Source: Flavobacterium sp. MDT1-60
GTDB taxonomy: Bacteria > Bacteroidota > Bacteroidia > Flavobacteriales > Flavobacteriaceae
Direction of reading: 5' to 3'
Assembly (NCBI RefSeq): GCF_014844035.1
Contig: NZ_CP062159.1
Span: 2,170,001-2,234,000 of the forward strand
Length of the DNA: 64,000 nt
The notes beneath the pieces are model-generated. The model was not told the DNA's origin. It was given only the letters and a program-made list of their open reading frames with translations, and made no database searches. The position numbers and the translations under genes were made by a program. This document shows, one piece after another, positions 51,699 through 61,189 of this stretch (its first letter is position 1; every line of letters starts with the position of its first letter).

Positions 51699-52610
51699 TT
51701 AGTGCTGATGTGGTAAAGGAATTTTTATTTTGATTGTAGTTCCTTCATTAGGATTAGAAATAACATTAAAACTTCCTTTGAATTTTTTAATTCGGGCTCT
51801 TATTCGGTTAAGTCCGAAACCTTCATCTTTTATTTTTTTTGTTTTGAATCCTTTTCCATCATCCTGAATCGTTAAAATAAAATGATTGTTTTTTTCTTTT
51901 AATTTTATGTGTGCCTTTTTTGCTCCGCTATGTTTTATGATATTATTACAAAGCTCTGATGCAATAAAATAAAGCTTCATCTCAAATTTTTCGATGTATC
52001 TTTTTTCTGTTGGAATTGTAGTTGTAAATTCAAAAGTGATAATCGAATTTGAATTTCTTTCGCATAAATCTTCTAAGGCATAAATCAAACCAAAACGAAC
52101 CAAAAGACTCGGAACCAAGTCATGTGACATATCACGCAAAAGGTCATGAACATCAGTCAGAATAACTTTTGTTTTCTGAATTTCATCTGACGCTATATTA
52201 TTTTGATTAGTGAAAGCATTTAAATGCAATCCCGCAGTTGACAATAGCGAATTAATGTTGTCATGTAAAAACGAAGCGATTTTTTTACGTTCCAATTCCT
52301 GAGTGTCGATTCCGAAATTTATAACATCCAAAAGTATTTTTTGTTTGATGTCTTTTCGCTTGATTTTCTGTTTTAATTTAGTATTCTGATAAAAGAAATA
52401 AAATAAAAAAAAAAGGATTATTACCAGAATAATTGATAGACTGACTACTTTTTTATTTCTTAATTGTTCGTATTGATGAAGTTGAGTGGGAGTGCGTTCT
52501 TTTGTTTTTTTTATAGATATAGTGCTTTCTTCTCTTGAAGTTTTAAAAACAGCATTTTCATTAGAAGAAATGAAGAAAATAAAAAGAACTAAAAATCTAA
52601 TGAAATACAT
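51699..52610 (-). CDS. Sensor histidine kinase (NarL/HisKA_3 type)
   Basis: A 303-residue kinase with a short N-terminal signal-like helix, a short extracytoplasmic stretch and one membrane helix (VSLSIILVIILFFLFYFFYQ, about 56-75). The HisKA_3 domain has His116 in ERKKIASFLHDNINS, and the HATPase domain has SELCNNIIKHSGA, DDGKGF and GFGLNRIRARI. No TPR or ligand-binding region is left, so it is a minimal sensor. It is downstream of its response regulator (40 bp), in one operon. Confidence 0.92.
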   Translation of the reverse strand: MYFIRFLVLFIFFISSNENAVFKTSREESTISIKKTKERTPTQLHQYEQLRNKKVVSLSIILVIILFFLFYFFYQNTKLKQKIKRKDIKQKILLDVINFGIDTQELERKKIASFLHDNINSLLSTAGLHLNAFTNQNNIASDEIQKTKVILTDVHDLLRDMSHDLVPSLLVRFGLIYALEDLCERNSNSIITFEFTTTIPTEKRYIEKFEMKLYFIASELCNNIIKHSGAKKAHIKLKEKNNHFILTIQDDGKGFKTKKIKDEGFGLNRIRARIKKFKGSFNVISNPNEGTTIKIKIPLPHQH

Positions 52611-52650
52611 AGTCAGTACTTATTAAAATTAATTTTATTTTATGACACAT

Positions 52651-53316
52651 TCATGGATTAATCAAATGGTTTTTTAACGCATATTTGACCAGACCAATAG
52701 TGTTTTTAGTCTGTAATTTTCTCATGATGTTTTTTCGATGTGTTTCGACTGTATTGGTGCTGATAAAAAGTTTTTCGCTTATTTCTTTTCCTGTATATTC
52801 TAATGAAATTAAAGTAACAATCTCAATTTCCCGTGGACTCAAAATAGGGTTTTCGATGTAAATATTTTTATTTAATTTCGGATTATTGTGTGTAAAAGTG
52901 TTGAAAATTTTCTCTCTTACAGCATCAGAAAAATACTCTTGTCCCTGATAAACAGTTTTGATGGCTTCTATAATGTTTTTGCCTGCACATTTTTTGGTTA
53001 GATAACCTTTGGCGCCAAATTTCATTACTTCCTTGATGATTTTTAATTCATCATAACTGGATAAAATAATGATTTTACAAGGACTTTCATTTTTATTAAA
53101 CTCCTGTAAAACTTCGATTCCGTCTTTTTGAGGCATGCTTATATCTAAAACTAATATATCAGCCTTGTTTTCAATGACATTTTGAAGTACAGTAGTGCCA
53201 TTAAGAGAACTTCCTACGACTTCAAAGTTGGGAACTGTTTGTAATAAATTGGTAAGCCCATCAATAAGTACCTGATGGTCATCGGCAAGATGAATTCTTA
53301 TTTTGTTTGTTATCAT
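52651..53316 (-). CDS. LuxR/NarL-type response regulator
   Basis: A 221-residue regulator with a receiver domain (about 5-125, phospho-acceptor Asp58 in LVLDISMPQKDG) and a C-terminal LuxR-type HTH (LSPREIEIVTLISLEYTGKE, ISEKLFISTNTVETHRKNIM). It pairs with the adjacent histidine kinase encoded downstream. Its target genes are not visible; no other gene is next to the pair upstream except the DUF4293 gene, which has its own terminator. Confidence 0.94.
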   Translation of the reverse strand: MITNKIRIHLADDHQVLIDGLTNLLQTVPNFEVVGSSLNGTTVLQNVIENKADILVLDISMPQKDGIEVLQEFNKNESPCKIIILSSYDELKIIKEVMKFGAKGYLTKKCAGKNIIEAIKTVYQGQEYFSDAVREKIFNTFTHNNPKLNKNIYIENPILSPREIEIVTLISLEYTGKEISEKLFISTNTVETHRKNIMRKLQTKNTIGLVKYALKNHLINP

Positions 53317-53408
53317 TGTTTTCGGAAATGAAACGGCAAAATTATAAAGAGATGATCTTGTAAAAATGCTATGATAAGGTTCTTTTGTATCATTTTAAGA
53401 CACAAAAA

Positions 53409-53430
53409 AACCCGAATATAAATTCGGGTT
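53409..53430 (-). terminator. Terminator of the DUF4293 gene
   Basis: AACCCGAAT (53409-53417) and ATTCGGGTT (53422-53430) form a perfect 9-bp stem with loop ATAA. The A-run 53404-53410 is the U-tract on the minus strand. Confidence 0.88.
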
Positions 53431-53461
53431 CTCTTCGCACAAAAAAATTAAGTTTATAGGT

Positions 53462-53878
53462 TTATCTCAAACGATCTACAGATTTTACGAGATCTTCATC
53501 CTTCTTGATGGCCTTATTAGCTAACACTAATAACACGATAGCAACAATCGGTAGAAACATCCCAATACCTTTCTCTGAAACAGCGTTAGCTGTCTCTCCA
53601 GATAAATTTAGAGAGCGATATACAAATAATCCTAATAAAATTAAATTTAATATTATGTTCAGTCTGTTCATCACAAACTGATTTTGTCTTTTTTTGAATG
53701 AAATAATACTAACAATAGTAAGCATTGTACTTAGGCCTAATAAAATAGTGTAAAACTGGTCTTGCATAAAATAGAATGCTTTTCCTGTATTTAATGTCCA
53801 AAGCGGAATAAAAAACATTAAAACCCCTGTTACAACAAAGGTAAGAAGTAAATAAACGGTTTGAATTCTTTGTATCAT
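53462..53878 (-). CDS. DUF4293 membrane protein
   Basis: A 138-residue Bacteroidota-specific protein with four membrane helices: VYLLLTFVVTGVLMFFIPLW, YTILLGLSTMLTIVSIISF, LNIILNLILLGLFVYRSL and MFLPIVAIVLLVLANKAIK. The opening MIQRIQTVYLLL is the family hallmark. It lies divergent from rho, a neighbourhood conserved in Bacteroidota. A -7 like TATTTTTG is at 53896-53903. Function unknown. Confidence 0.92.
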   Translation of the reverse strand: MIQRIQTVYLLLTFVVTGVLMFFIPLWTLNTGKAFYFMQDQFYTILLGLSTMLTIVSIISFKKRQNQFVMNRLNIILNLILLGLFVYRSLNLSGETANAVSEKGIGMFLPIVAIVLLVLANKAIKKDEDLVKSVDRLR

Positions 53879-54061
53879 GGTCTAAAATTGTTTTACAAAA
53901 ATATATTTTCTTTTTTATAAATACTATTGTATGATTAAATTTTATTCGTATTATTGCATCATAATACCGTAAGCACTTCATACTGCGGTCAATTGAAAAC
54001 AATTATCTACCTATTCTTTTTACAGTATTTCCTTTAAAATAATTAAATTCATAGAATATTC

Positions 54062-55897
54062 ATGTTTGATATTTCTGCATTAAAAGAAATGAAGCTTTCT
54101 GAGCTTCAAGAAATAGCTAAGTTAGCTAAAACTATAAAGTTTAATGGCGTTAAAAAAGAGACTTTAATCAGTCAGATTTTAGCACATCAGGAAGCGACTG
54201 AAAAGCCGCCTGTCAATGTTGCGCCTCAGGCAGAAATAACAGATGATAAACCTAAAAGGGCAAGGATTCTTCCGGTTAAAAAAGCAGCAATTAGTAAAAA
54301 TGCTCCCGTTTTAGAATTTGATAAAGTAGAGGAGCCAGCTGATAAAATAGCCGAAACACCTGAAAAAGCTGCAACACCTAAAATTTCAAAACCCAACACG
54401 AAAATTCAACCGACTCAACAAGTTCAGGAAGTTGCAGAATCTGAACCGGTAGAAAAAAAGGGTCCGAAAATCGTAAAGTTTAATAAATCAGCTTACGAGA
54501 AAAAGGTAGCTTTACAAAAAGAAAAAGAGGTTCCGTCTGAAGAAACAACTGAGACTGAGACTGAAACTGAAACTGAAACTGTAGCTACGGCTCCGGTAGC
54601 TGAAAAAGTTGAAGGAACAGCTCCGGTAAAAAAGATTAATCCAAATCAGATTAAAAATCAAAATCCGAACCAAAACCCAAATCAGAATCCAAACCAAAAT
54701 GGAAACGGAAATGGGAATAACGGAAACCAAAATCCAAACCATAAAAATAAAAAGAATAATTTCAGAGATTCAGACTTTGAGTTTGACGGAATTATTGAAA
54801 GTGAAGGTGTTCTTGAAATGATGCCTGACGGATACGGTTTCCTGCGTTCATCAGATTATAATTATTTGGCTTCTCCGGATGATATTTATTTATCAACTTC
54901 ACAAATCAGATTATTCGGTCTTAAAACCGGAGATACTGTAAAAGGAGTGGTTCGTCCTCCGAAAGAAGGTGAGAAATTTTTCCCTTTAGTTCGTGTACTA
55001 AAAATTAATGGTCACGATCCGCAGGTAGTTCGCGACAGAGTTTCTTTTGAGCACCTGACTCCTGTTTTTCCTTCTGAAAAATTTAAATTAGCCGAGAAAG
55101 GCAGTTCAGTTTCAACCCGTATTATCGATTTATTTTCTCCAATAGGAAAAGGACAACGTGGTATGATAGTCGCACAACCGAAAACTGGTAAAACAATGTT
55201 GCTAAAAGACATTGCAAACGCGATTGCAGCCAACCATCCTGAAGTCTATTTAATCGTTCTTTTGATTGATGAACGTCCTGAAGAGGTTACAGATATGCAA
55301 AGAAGTGTTCGTGGAGAAGTTATTGCTTCTACTTTTGACAGAGAGCCACAAGAACACGTGAAAATTGCCAATATTGTTTTAGAAAAAGCAAAACGTTTAG
55401 TAGAATGCGGACACGATGTTGTAATTTTATTAGACTCAATTACACGTTTGGCAAGAGCTTACAATACAGTACAGCCAGCTTCTGGAAAAGTATTAAGTGG
55501 TGGTGTTGATGCTAATGCATTACAAAAACCAAAACGCTTTTTTGGAGCAGCAAGAAATGTTGAAAACGGAGGATCTTTAAGTATTATCGCAACAGCATTG
55601 ACTGAAACTGGTTCTAAAATGGATGAGGTTATCTTTGAAGAATTTAAAGGAACTGGTAACATGGAGCTTCAATTGGATCGTAAAATTGCGAACAAACGTA
55701 TTTTCCCTGCAATCGATCTTACGTCTTCAAGTACACGTCGTGATGATTTATTATTAGACGAGAAAACATTACAAAGAATGTGGATTATGCGTAAATATCT
55801 ATCCGATATGAACCCGGTAGAATCTATGGATTTTGTAAACGACCGTTTCAAGAAAACCAGAAATAATGAGGAGTTTTTGATTTCTATGAATGACTAG
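54062..55897 (+). CDS. rho: Transcription termination factor Rho, long-linker form
   Basis: The RNA-dependent ATPase that ends transcription at Rho-dependent sites. The 611 residues begin with a Rho_N helical domain (1-45, [20 protein letters not shown]). Then comes an approximately 200-residue low-complexity region with [10 protein letters not shown] (about 163-173) and [13 protein letters not shown] (about 200-220). The cold-shock RNA-binding domain follows ([20 protein letters not shown]) and then the ATPase domain with Walker [15 protein letters not shown], Walker [16 protein letters not shown] and the Q-loop/R-loop region. E. coli Rho is 419 residues, and the extra length is all in the linker. 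It is flanked by a strong bidirectional terminator. Confidence 0.96.
   Translation: MFDISALKEMKLSELQEIAKLAKTIKFNGVKKETLISQILAHQEATEKPPVNVAPQAEITDDKPKRARILPVKKAAISKNAPVLEFDKVEEPADKIAETPEKAATPKISKPNTKIQPTQQVQEVAESEPVEKKGPKIVKFNKSAYEKKVALQKEKEVPSEETTETETETETETVATAPVAEKVEGTAPVKKINPNQIKNQNPNQNPNQNPNQNGNGNGNNGNQNPNHKNKKNNFRDSDFEFDGIIESEGVLEMMPDGYGFLRSSDYNYLASPDDIYLSTSQIRLFGLKTGDTVKGVVRPPKEGEKFFPLVRVLKINGHDPQVVRDRVSFEHLTPVFPSEKFKLAEKGSSVSTRIIDLFSPIGKGQRGMIVAQPKTGKTMLLKDIANAIAANHPEVYLIVLLIDERPEEVTDMQRSVRGEVIASTFDREPQEHVKIANIVLEKAKRLVECGHDVVILLDSITRLARAYNTVQPASGKVLSGGVDANALQKPKRFFGAARNVENGGSLSIIATALTETGSKMDEVIFEEFKGTGNMELQLDRKIANKRIFPAIDLTSSSTRRDDLLLDEKTLQRMWIMRKYLSDMNPVESMDFVNDRFKKTRNNEEFLISMND
54548..54583 (+). 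repeat. 6-bp tandem repeat in rho
   Basis: Six successive ACTGA(G/A) units code for the [10 protein letters not shown] stretch; the first two copies use GAG and the later use GAA. The unit count could vary by slippage without shifting the frame. Confidence 0.7.
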
Positions 55898-55906
55898 TTT
55901 TAGGAA

Positions 55907-55945
55907 CAAAGGTTCAGAGGTTCAAAGGTTCAAAGGTTCAAAGGT
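55907..55945. repeat. AAAGGTTC tandem repeat, with inverted copy at 56026-56060
   Basis: Consecutive CAAAGGTTCA units lie just after rho, and the reverse form (ACCTTTGTTCCTTTGAACCT) lies beyond the terminator at 56028-56056. The two arms flank the terminator hairpin. Confidence 0.65.
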
Positions 55946-55972
55946 TTAATTTGAAAATTCTGAATGATATAT

Positions 55973-56011
55973 AAAAAAGGATGAGTTAGTTTTATTAACT
56001 CATCCTTTTTT
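55973..56011. terminator. Bidirectional terminator between rho and the M28 peptidase gene
   Basis: AAAAAAGGATGAGTTA (55973-55988) pairs with TAACTCATCCTTTTTT (55996-56011), a perfect 16-bp stem with a 7-nt loop, with T on one side and A on the other. The two genes converge here. Confidence 0.9.
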
Positions 56012-56071
56012 TTTGATTACAAGATTCAAAACCTTTGTTCCTTTGAACCTTTGTTGCTTTGTATCTATTTT

Positions 56072-57088
56072 TTATTTTTTATCCACTACCGGTCTATTCT
56101 CTCTATTGGCTAAATCCCAGGCTACAACAAACGCTAATTGTGCTCTTTTTGTTAAGGCATCGTATTCGATTTTTTCTGGTTCGTCGCCTTTTCCGTGGTA
56201 ATCTTCGTGAACTCCATTAAAGAAGAAAACGGCAGGAATACCAAATTTTGCAAAGTTGTAGTGGTCAGAACGCTCGTAGAAATGATTAGGATCTTTTGGA
56301 TCATTAAATTTAAAATCTAAATCTAATTTGGTGTATTTGTTGTTTTGAGCTACGACAGCATTATGTAGGTCTGACGAAAGTCTGTCAGCGCCAATTACAT
56401 AAACATAGTTGTTGGTTTTCGCATGTTCTACATCACGACGTCCGATCATATCGATGTTGATGTCACTAATAGTATTTGCAATTGGAAACAATGGGTTTTC
56501 AGAATAATAACGAGATCCATGCAAACCATGTTCTTCACCGGTTACATGTAAAAATAAGATAGAACGTTTTGGTCCGTGTCCGTCTTTTTTAGCTTTAGCA
56601 AATGCTTTAGCAATTTCCATAACTGCAACAGTTCCGGAACCATCATCATCAGCTCCGTTATAGATTTCTCCATTTTTAATTCCAACGTGATCATAATGCG
56701 CTGAAATTACCAAAACTTCATCTGGTTTTTCAGAACCTTCAATGTACGCCCAGATATTTTCTGAATCGGGTAAATTTTCATTACGCTTTGCATTTAAAAA
56801 TGCTGCCGAAATGTGTTGGTAATAATCTGTTGCTCCTTTTGGGAACGAAATTTTATTTTTTTTGTATTGTTCAATCATGTAAAGACCTGCTTTTTTCTGT
56901 CCTTTCGAGCCAGTTTCGCGGCCTTCCATTTCATCAGACGCAACAATGTAAAGCATTTTTTTTAAGTCTTTTGCTGTAATGCTGTTCACGTATTTGGTTG
57001 GATCTGAGTTGTCTTTCGAAGCAACTGATTGTGCATTTTTACATGAAAATGCTGAAGCAATTAGTAATAGAATTACAATTTTTTTCAT
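56072..57088 (-). CDS. M28-family metallopeptidase, lipoprotein
   Basis: A 338-residue zinc aminopeptidase of the M28 type. A lipoprotein signal (MKKIVILLLIASAFSCKNAQ, Cys16) places it in the periplasm or at the cell surface. Metal ligands and catalytic residues lie in VISAHYDHVG, IYNGADDDGSGTVAVMEIAK, LHVTGEEHGLHGSRYYSENP, INIDMIGRRD and RSDHYNFAKFGIPAVFF. It is a complete enzyme. It likely takes N-terminal residues from peptides for growth on protein. Confidence 0.93.
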   Translation of the reverse strand: MKKIVILLLIASAFSCKNAQSVASKDNSDPTKYVNSITAKDLKKMLYIVASDEMEGRETGSKGQKKAGLYMIEQYKKNKISFPKGATDYYQHISAAFLNAKRNENLPDSENIWAYIEGSEKPDEVLVISAHYDHVGIKNGEIYNGADDDGSGTVAVMEIAKAFAKAKKDGHGPKRSILFLHVTGEEHGLHGSRYYSENPLFPIANTISDINIDMIGRRDVEHAKTNNYVYVIGADRLSSDLHNAVVAQNNKYTKLDLDFKFNDPKDPNHFYERSDHYNFAKFGIPAVFFFNGVHEDYHGKGDEPEKIEYDALTKRAQLAFVVAWDLANRENRPVVDKK

Positions 57089-57159
57089 TTTTGGTTAGTG
57101 TAAATTGATAAATATGTAGAAAACATAGAAAATGAGTAAAAGTAGGGTAAAAAAGAAGT

Positions 57160-58068
57160 TTATAAAAAATAACATAACACTTTTAACAAATGAAACAAAT
57201 CTTGATTCTCCATAAAAACGATGATGTGCAGGATAAAATAATAACACATCCAAAGTATTCCGACAAAATTGATAATATCAGCTATAAAAGCGACGGGGTT
57301 GTTTTCTCCCAATAATCCAAATAACTTTTGGACAATGAATAAGATGAGAAATATTAAAAGTAAAAAAGAGAAATAATGAAGGGTAAAAATGCCATGATCA
57401 AAGTAATACCATCTTTTTTTGCTATGGAAAATCCATAAAAAGAAGGCAAAGAAAGGCATTATTATGAATAATATTTTAGGGATGTTATGTAAAAATGATT
57501 CAATGAATTTTTCGATAATTTCCCTTTTGGTATTGTGTTCAGTAACAGTTACCACTTTTTCATAAGCCCAATATTCAAAATCTGAAAATTTTTCACTTTC
57601 TTTTCCATACTTCTGAATTGAGTCGATTGTTTTCATCGGCCTTAAGTCAAAAATTTTCTCGTCATTAAAAGTTTTAATTTTTCCTTTTTTCTCTTGTTTT
57701 ATAAGGTTTGAAGTAATGTCTTTTTCGCTTTTACTTAGATTTTCGCTTACCTTATTCGGAAACATGGCAATCAATAAAAAAGTGATAAAACTGATGAAAA
57801 TATAAAGACGAACGGGTGCCAGATAGGATAATCTTTTTCCTGATAAATATTCTTTAGTTAAAGTAGCAGGTTTAAAAAGAAGATTTTTGATTGTTTTCCA
57901 AAATGCGTTTTCATAGTGCGTTAAATCTTCAAAAAAATGAACGAACAAATGATGAAAGGTCTTTCGCGAATCTGTATTTTCCTGCCCGCAGTTTGGGCAA
58001 AATTTCTGCTCGGCAACATGCCTGCAATTGAGGCAGGTTTTATCTTTTCTAATCGGACTATGTGACAT
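57160..58068 (-). CDS. DUF3667 membrane protein
   Basis: A 302-residue Bacteroidota membrane protein. The N-terminus carries a zinc-ribbon-like CxxC pair (CLNCRHVAEQKFCPNCGQEN). Then come the family block TFHHLFVHFFEDLTHYENAF with KPATLTKEYLSGKRLSYLAP, a membrane helix (VRLYIFISFITFLLIAMFP), a charged cytosolic loop and three more helices near the C-terminus. Function unknown. The gap to the dienelactone hydrolase gene is 45 bp, so they may share a transcript. Confidence 0.9.
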   Translation of the reverse strand: MSHSPIRKDKTCLNCRHVAEQKFCPNCGQENTDSRKTFHHLFVHFFEDLTHYENAFWKTIKNLLFKPATLTKEYLSGKRLSYLAPVRLYIFISFITFLLIAMFPNKVSENLSKSEKDITSNLIKQEKKGKIKTFNDEKIFDLRPMKTIDSIQKYGKESEKFSDFEYWAYEKVVTVTEHNTKREIIEKFIESFLHNIPKILFIIMPFFAFFLWIFHSKKRWYYFDHGIFTLHYFSFLLLIFLILFIVQKLFGLLGENNPVAFIADIINFVGILWMCYYFILHIIVFMENQDLFHLLKVLCYFL

Positions 58069-58113
58069 TGGTTAATTTATTGGTTTTGTTTTGATTTGGT
58101 TTAGTTATAGTTT

Positions 58114-58887
58114 TTATTTTTTTAGGACTTCATCGAGAAACAATTTCAAATGTTCAAATGATCTTTTAGCAGCAACCGGATTATAAGCCGCTCCTTTAGA
58201 ATTATCGTTTCCTGCTTCGGGGTTGGTGAAAGAGTGAACAGAATCCGCATAATAAATCATTTGCCAATCGGCTTTTGAATCTCTCATTTCTTGCTGAAAA
58301 GCAGTAACTTCTTCTTTAGAAACATAAGGATCGTCGGCTCCGTGACAAATTAAAACTTTAGCAGTAATAGGTGTAGCAGGTCGTGCAGCATCTTTGCCTA
58401 AACCTCCATGAAATGAAGCAACTCCTTTTACGTTCAGATGACCGCGCGCAGCTTCCAAAACTCCGGTTCCTCCAAAGCAATAGCCAATAACCACAATATT
58501 ATCTGCATTTGCTCCGGATTTGATTAATTCCTGTAAAGCAAGATTGATTCGTTTTTGGTAAGCCTCATAATTCGTTTTATAGAAGCCAGCTTGTTTTCCT
58601 GCTTCTGAAGTATTTTTTGGATAGTTTCCTTCTCCATAAATATCAGCGATAAAAACAGTATAGCCTAGTTTTGATAAATTCTCTGCAATTCCTTTTGAGG
58701 CATTGTCAATTCCGAGCCATGCCGGTAAAAGTAAAATACCGGGATTATTACTGCTTTTTTTAGCAGGTTTTATAGATAAACCATTTAATGCCTGACTTCC
58801 GTCAGCGTATTTTACTGGTTTTAATTGTGCGTTTATAGTGTTAGAAAACAGTATAGTAGCAAAAATAAGAAGGGCTGAATTTTTCAT
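58114..58887 (-). CDS. Dienelactone hydrolase family protein, exported
   Basis: A 257-residue alpha/beta hydrolase with a signal peptide (MKNSALLIFATILFSNTINA). The nucleophile is Cys in VIGYCFGGTGVLEAA, followed by LICHGADDPYVSKEEV and the histidine in YADSVHSFTNPEAGND. The oxyanion region is LLLPAWLGIDNASKGIAENL. These proteins hydrolyse lactones or esters. In this place (next to exported amidases) a role in breakdown of an exotic ester is possible. Start and fold are clear; the substrate is unknown. Confidence 0.9.
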   Translation of the reverse strand: MKNSALLIFATILFSNTINAQLKPVKYADGSQALNGLSIKPAKKSSNNPGILLLPAWLGIDNASKGIAENLSKLGYTVFIADIYGEGNYPKNTSEAGKQAGFYKTNYEAYQKRINLALQELIKSGANADNIVVIGYCFGGTGVLEAARGHLNVKGVASFHGGLGKDAARPATPITAKVLICHGADDPYVSKEEVTAFQQEMRDSKADWQMIYYADSVHSFTNPEAGNDNSKGAAYNPVAAKRSFEHLKLFLDEVLKK

Positions 58888-58932
58888 TGTTTTACAATTT
58901 TAAACAAATATCAGAAATATTATGTTACAAAA

Positions 58933-58962
58933 AAACCTCGAAAGCTATTTCTTACGAGGTTT
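58933..58962 (-). terminator. Terminator of the penicillin acylase operon
   Basis: AAACCTCG (58933-58940) pairs with CGAGGTTT (58955-58962), with an inner AAG/CTT. The A-run at 58928-58935 makes the U-tract on the minus strand. Confidence 0.8.
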
Positions 58963-58988
58963 GTAAATTATGCGATTTAAGCCAGAAA

Positions 58989-61187
58989 TTATTCGCCTGG
59001 ATGATAAGTTTTCTCGGCATTTTTTTCAACATCTTCTTTATAAAATAAGACGTCTTTAAATTCACCTTTTCGATACATTTCAGCCTGATCTGTAAAATGT
59101 TTTGAGTTTTCATCACCGTTGTTTCCTCCGGCCAGTAACGATTTTGCTTTTATCTTTGGACCAAATTCAACAGCACAGACAAAACTGTTTCCGTTATAAC
59201 CATAACGTTTTTTAGAATCATTTTGATAACTGCTTTTAAATGAAGGTAAACTTCCCCAGGAACCGGGACCAAAACCAATTGGCAGACTTGATTTGGCATC
59301 ATCATATTTTAAATCGATAGCACTGCCTGAACGCTGAAAACGATTAATATCTCCCCAGGCAACCTGCCAGGTTCCCCATTTCGATTTTAATTCTTTTAGC
59401 ACTGTTTGCAATTGCGGAATAAGTTGATCAACTCCTGCGTTTTTTGCGAATTGTTTTGTGTTTTCAACCTGATCTAATTCACCTTCATCAATATAGGCTT
59501 TTAGAATAATTGGGTCTAATTTATACGCCCATTCAACCGCTAATGTGGTTGCTACTGAATTTTCTTTGGTATAATAATCCCAGTTTTTCAAAATTGTTAC
59601 TGCTTCTGATAATTCATTATAATCATTATAATCAGATTTTATATTTTTTTCAAAAACATTTACCAGGCTCGGAATCAAAATTTCGAAAATGGATAATTTC
59701 GAATCATAACCGTCTGCGATTACTTTATCCAAAGTATATTTATCGCCTTTACTGAAAATTCGAACAGCATTTATTCCTCTAAAATTTTCTCCATCTGGTG
59801 CCATATAAGGTAGATAATTTTCTCTTTTTGGACTATTTTCTCCAGCAACAGAGTAAGGAGTAGAATTACAATTCTGCAGCCAGCCGTTTACGGGATTGTA
59901 TAAATGAACGGTTTCGTTTACTTCATGTAAACCTTTCCATTGTGTTGATGAAATTGAACCATCAACAACTTTTGACCAATTCAGATTTTTATCTCTTATC
60001 GGAATAAAATTACCGTGCCAATACGCAATATTCCCTTTACTATCAGCATAAACAGTATTGTTGGAGGTGTTGGCTTTTAAATCCATTGCTTTTTTGTAAT
60101 CGTCAAAGCTTTTGGATTTTGTTCGAACCCAACTCTGAATCAAACTGGTCATTGAACGATTATTTGATTTTAAACTGATCCATTTCCCGTCGCGTTTGGC
60201 CATAATTGGACCGTTGTTAGTGAAATAGGTTTTGAATTTTTTCGGAATTAGTTTTCCGTTTTCTGTATAATTAATCGTGATTTCCTTTTCGATAACAGGC
60301 AAAAGCTTTTTGTCGAATTCGTAAAATAGCTTTCCGTTTTTATTGGTGATTTTTTCGGCATACATATCCGCAACATCTACATTTGATGAGGTATGCATCC
60401 AGCCACAATTTTCATTGAATCCCTGATAAATAAAAAACTGTCCCCAGGTTACCGCTCCATAAACGTTCAAACCTTCTTCGCTGGTAATCTGAACCTCGGG
60501 TCTGAAATAAAAAGTGGTATGCGGATTAATATATAAAATAGCATTTCCATCAGCTGTTTTTGACGGTGCAAAAGCAAATCCGTTGGAGCCAGTCTGAACG
60601 TATTTTTCTCTTTCTACGTAAGCGACTTTATCATTATTTCCGGAATAAAAAGCTTTTAATTCTGCTGTAGAAAGATCAGCCGTACTAATAGCACCAATAC
60701 TTCCGTCTGTCCAAAGCAATGGAAACCAGGGTTCAAAATGTGTTAAAAGTGACGGTTTTACTTCAGGATGTTTGTAGAGATAATAGTTGATTGCATCAGC
60801 ATAACTATTCAGCAGTTTTTTAAGCCATAACGGTGCTTTTTTATAATCGGCTTTTGCTTCATTTACATCAATTAAAAGTTTAATTTCTAAATCATTATAT
60901 AAAACAGCTTGTCCTTTAATTTCAGAAAGACGTCCCAGTTTTTCAATATAATTCATTTCGATTCTCTTGAAATCATCTTCGCATTGCGCATAAAGTAGAC
61001 CGAAAACGGCATCTGAATCGGTTTTTCCATATATGTGCGGAATGCCCCAATTGTCACGAATTATGGTCGTTTGTTGTGCTAGTTTTTCTAATCGGCTGAC
61101 TTCTTTTGAGTTGATTTTTTGTGCCGAAATATGAAAAGTTATACAGCAGAATAAAAAAGCTAACTTTAGTATTTTTGAGGTAAACAT
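58989..61187 (-). CDS. Penicillin-acylase family amidohydrolase, exported
   Basis: A 732-residue Ntn-hydrolase of the penicillin G acylase/acyl-homoserine-lactone acylase group. A signal peptide (about 1-22) is followed by an alpha-chain region with IIRDNWGIPHIYG and EDDFKRIEMNYIEKLGRLSE. The autoproteolytic site is Gly200-Ser201, where Ser201 becomes the beta-chain nucleophile (TGSNGFAFAPSKTADGNAIL); the oxyanion region is INPHTTFYFRPEVQI. Predicted product: mature heterodimer in the periplasm. Candidate substrates are acyl-amides, including quorum signals. It ends the operon with the cyanophycinase-like gene, whose stop is 2 bases upstream. Confidence 0.9.
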   Translation of the reverse strand: MFTSKILKLAFLFCCITFHISAQKINSKEVSRLEKLAQQTTIIRDNWGIPHIYGKTDSDAVFGLLYAQCEDDFKRIEMNYIEKLGRLSEIKGQAVLYNDLEIKLLIDVNEAKADYKKAPLWLKKLLNSYADAINYYLYKHPEVKPSLLTHFEPWFPLLWTDGSIGAISTADLSTAELKAFYSGNNDKVAYVEREKYVQTGSNGFAFAPSKTADGNAILYINPHTTFYFRPEVQITSEEGLNVYGAVTWGQFFIYQGFNENCGWMHTSSNVDVADMYAEKITNKNGKLFYEFDKKLLPVIEKEITINYTENGKLIPKKFKTYFTNNGPIMAKRDGKWISLKSNNRSMTSLIQSWVRTKSKSFDDYKKAMDLKANTSNNTVYADSKGNIAYWHGNFIPIRDKNLNWSKVVDGSISSTQWKGLHEVNETVHLYNPVNGWLQNCNSTPYSVAGENSPKRENYLPYMAPDGENFRGINAVRIFSKGDKYTLDKVIADGYDSKLSIFEILIPSLVNVFEKNIKSDYNDYNELSEAVTILKNWDYYTKENSVATTLAVEWAYKLDPIILKAYIDEGELDQVENTKQFAKNAGVDQLIPQLQTVLKELKSKWGTWQVAWGDINRFQRSGSAIDLKYDDAKSSLPIGFGPGSWGSLPSFKSSYQNDSKKRYGYNGNSFVCAVEFGPKIKAKSLLAGGNNGDENSKHFTDQAEMYRKGEFKDVLFYKEDVEKNAEKTYHPGE

Positions 61188-61189
61188 GC

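Noticed and set aside
55907..56060. Possible CRISPR array from AAAGGTTC repeats
   Set aside because: Units are only 7-10 bp, have no spacers of constant length and no cas genes are present.
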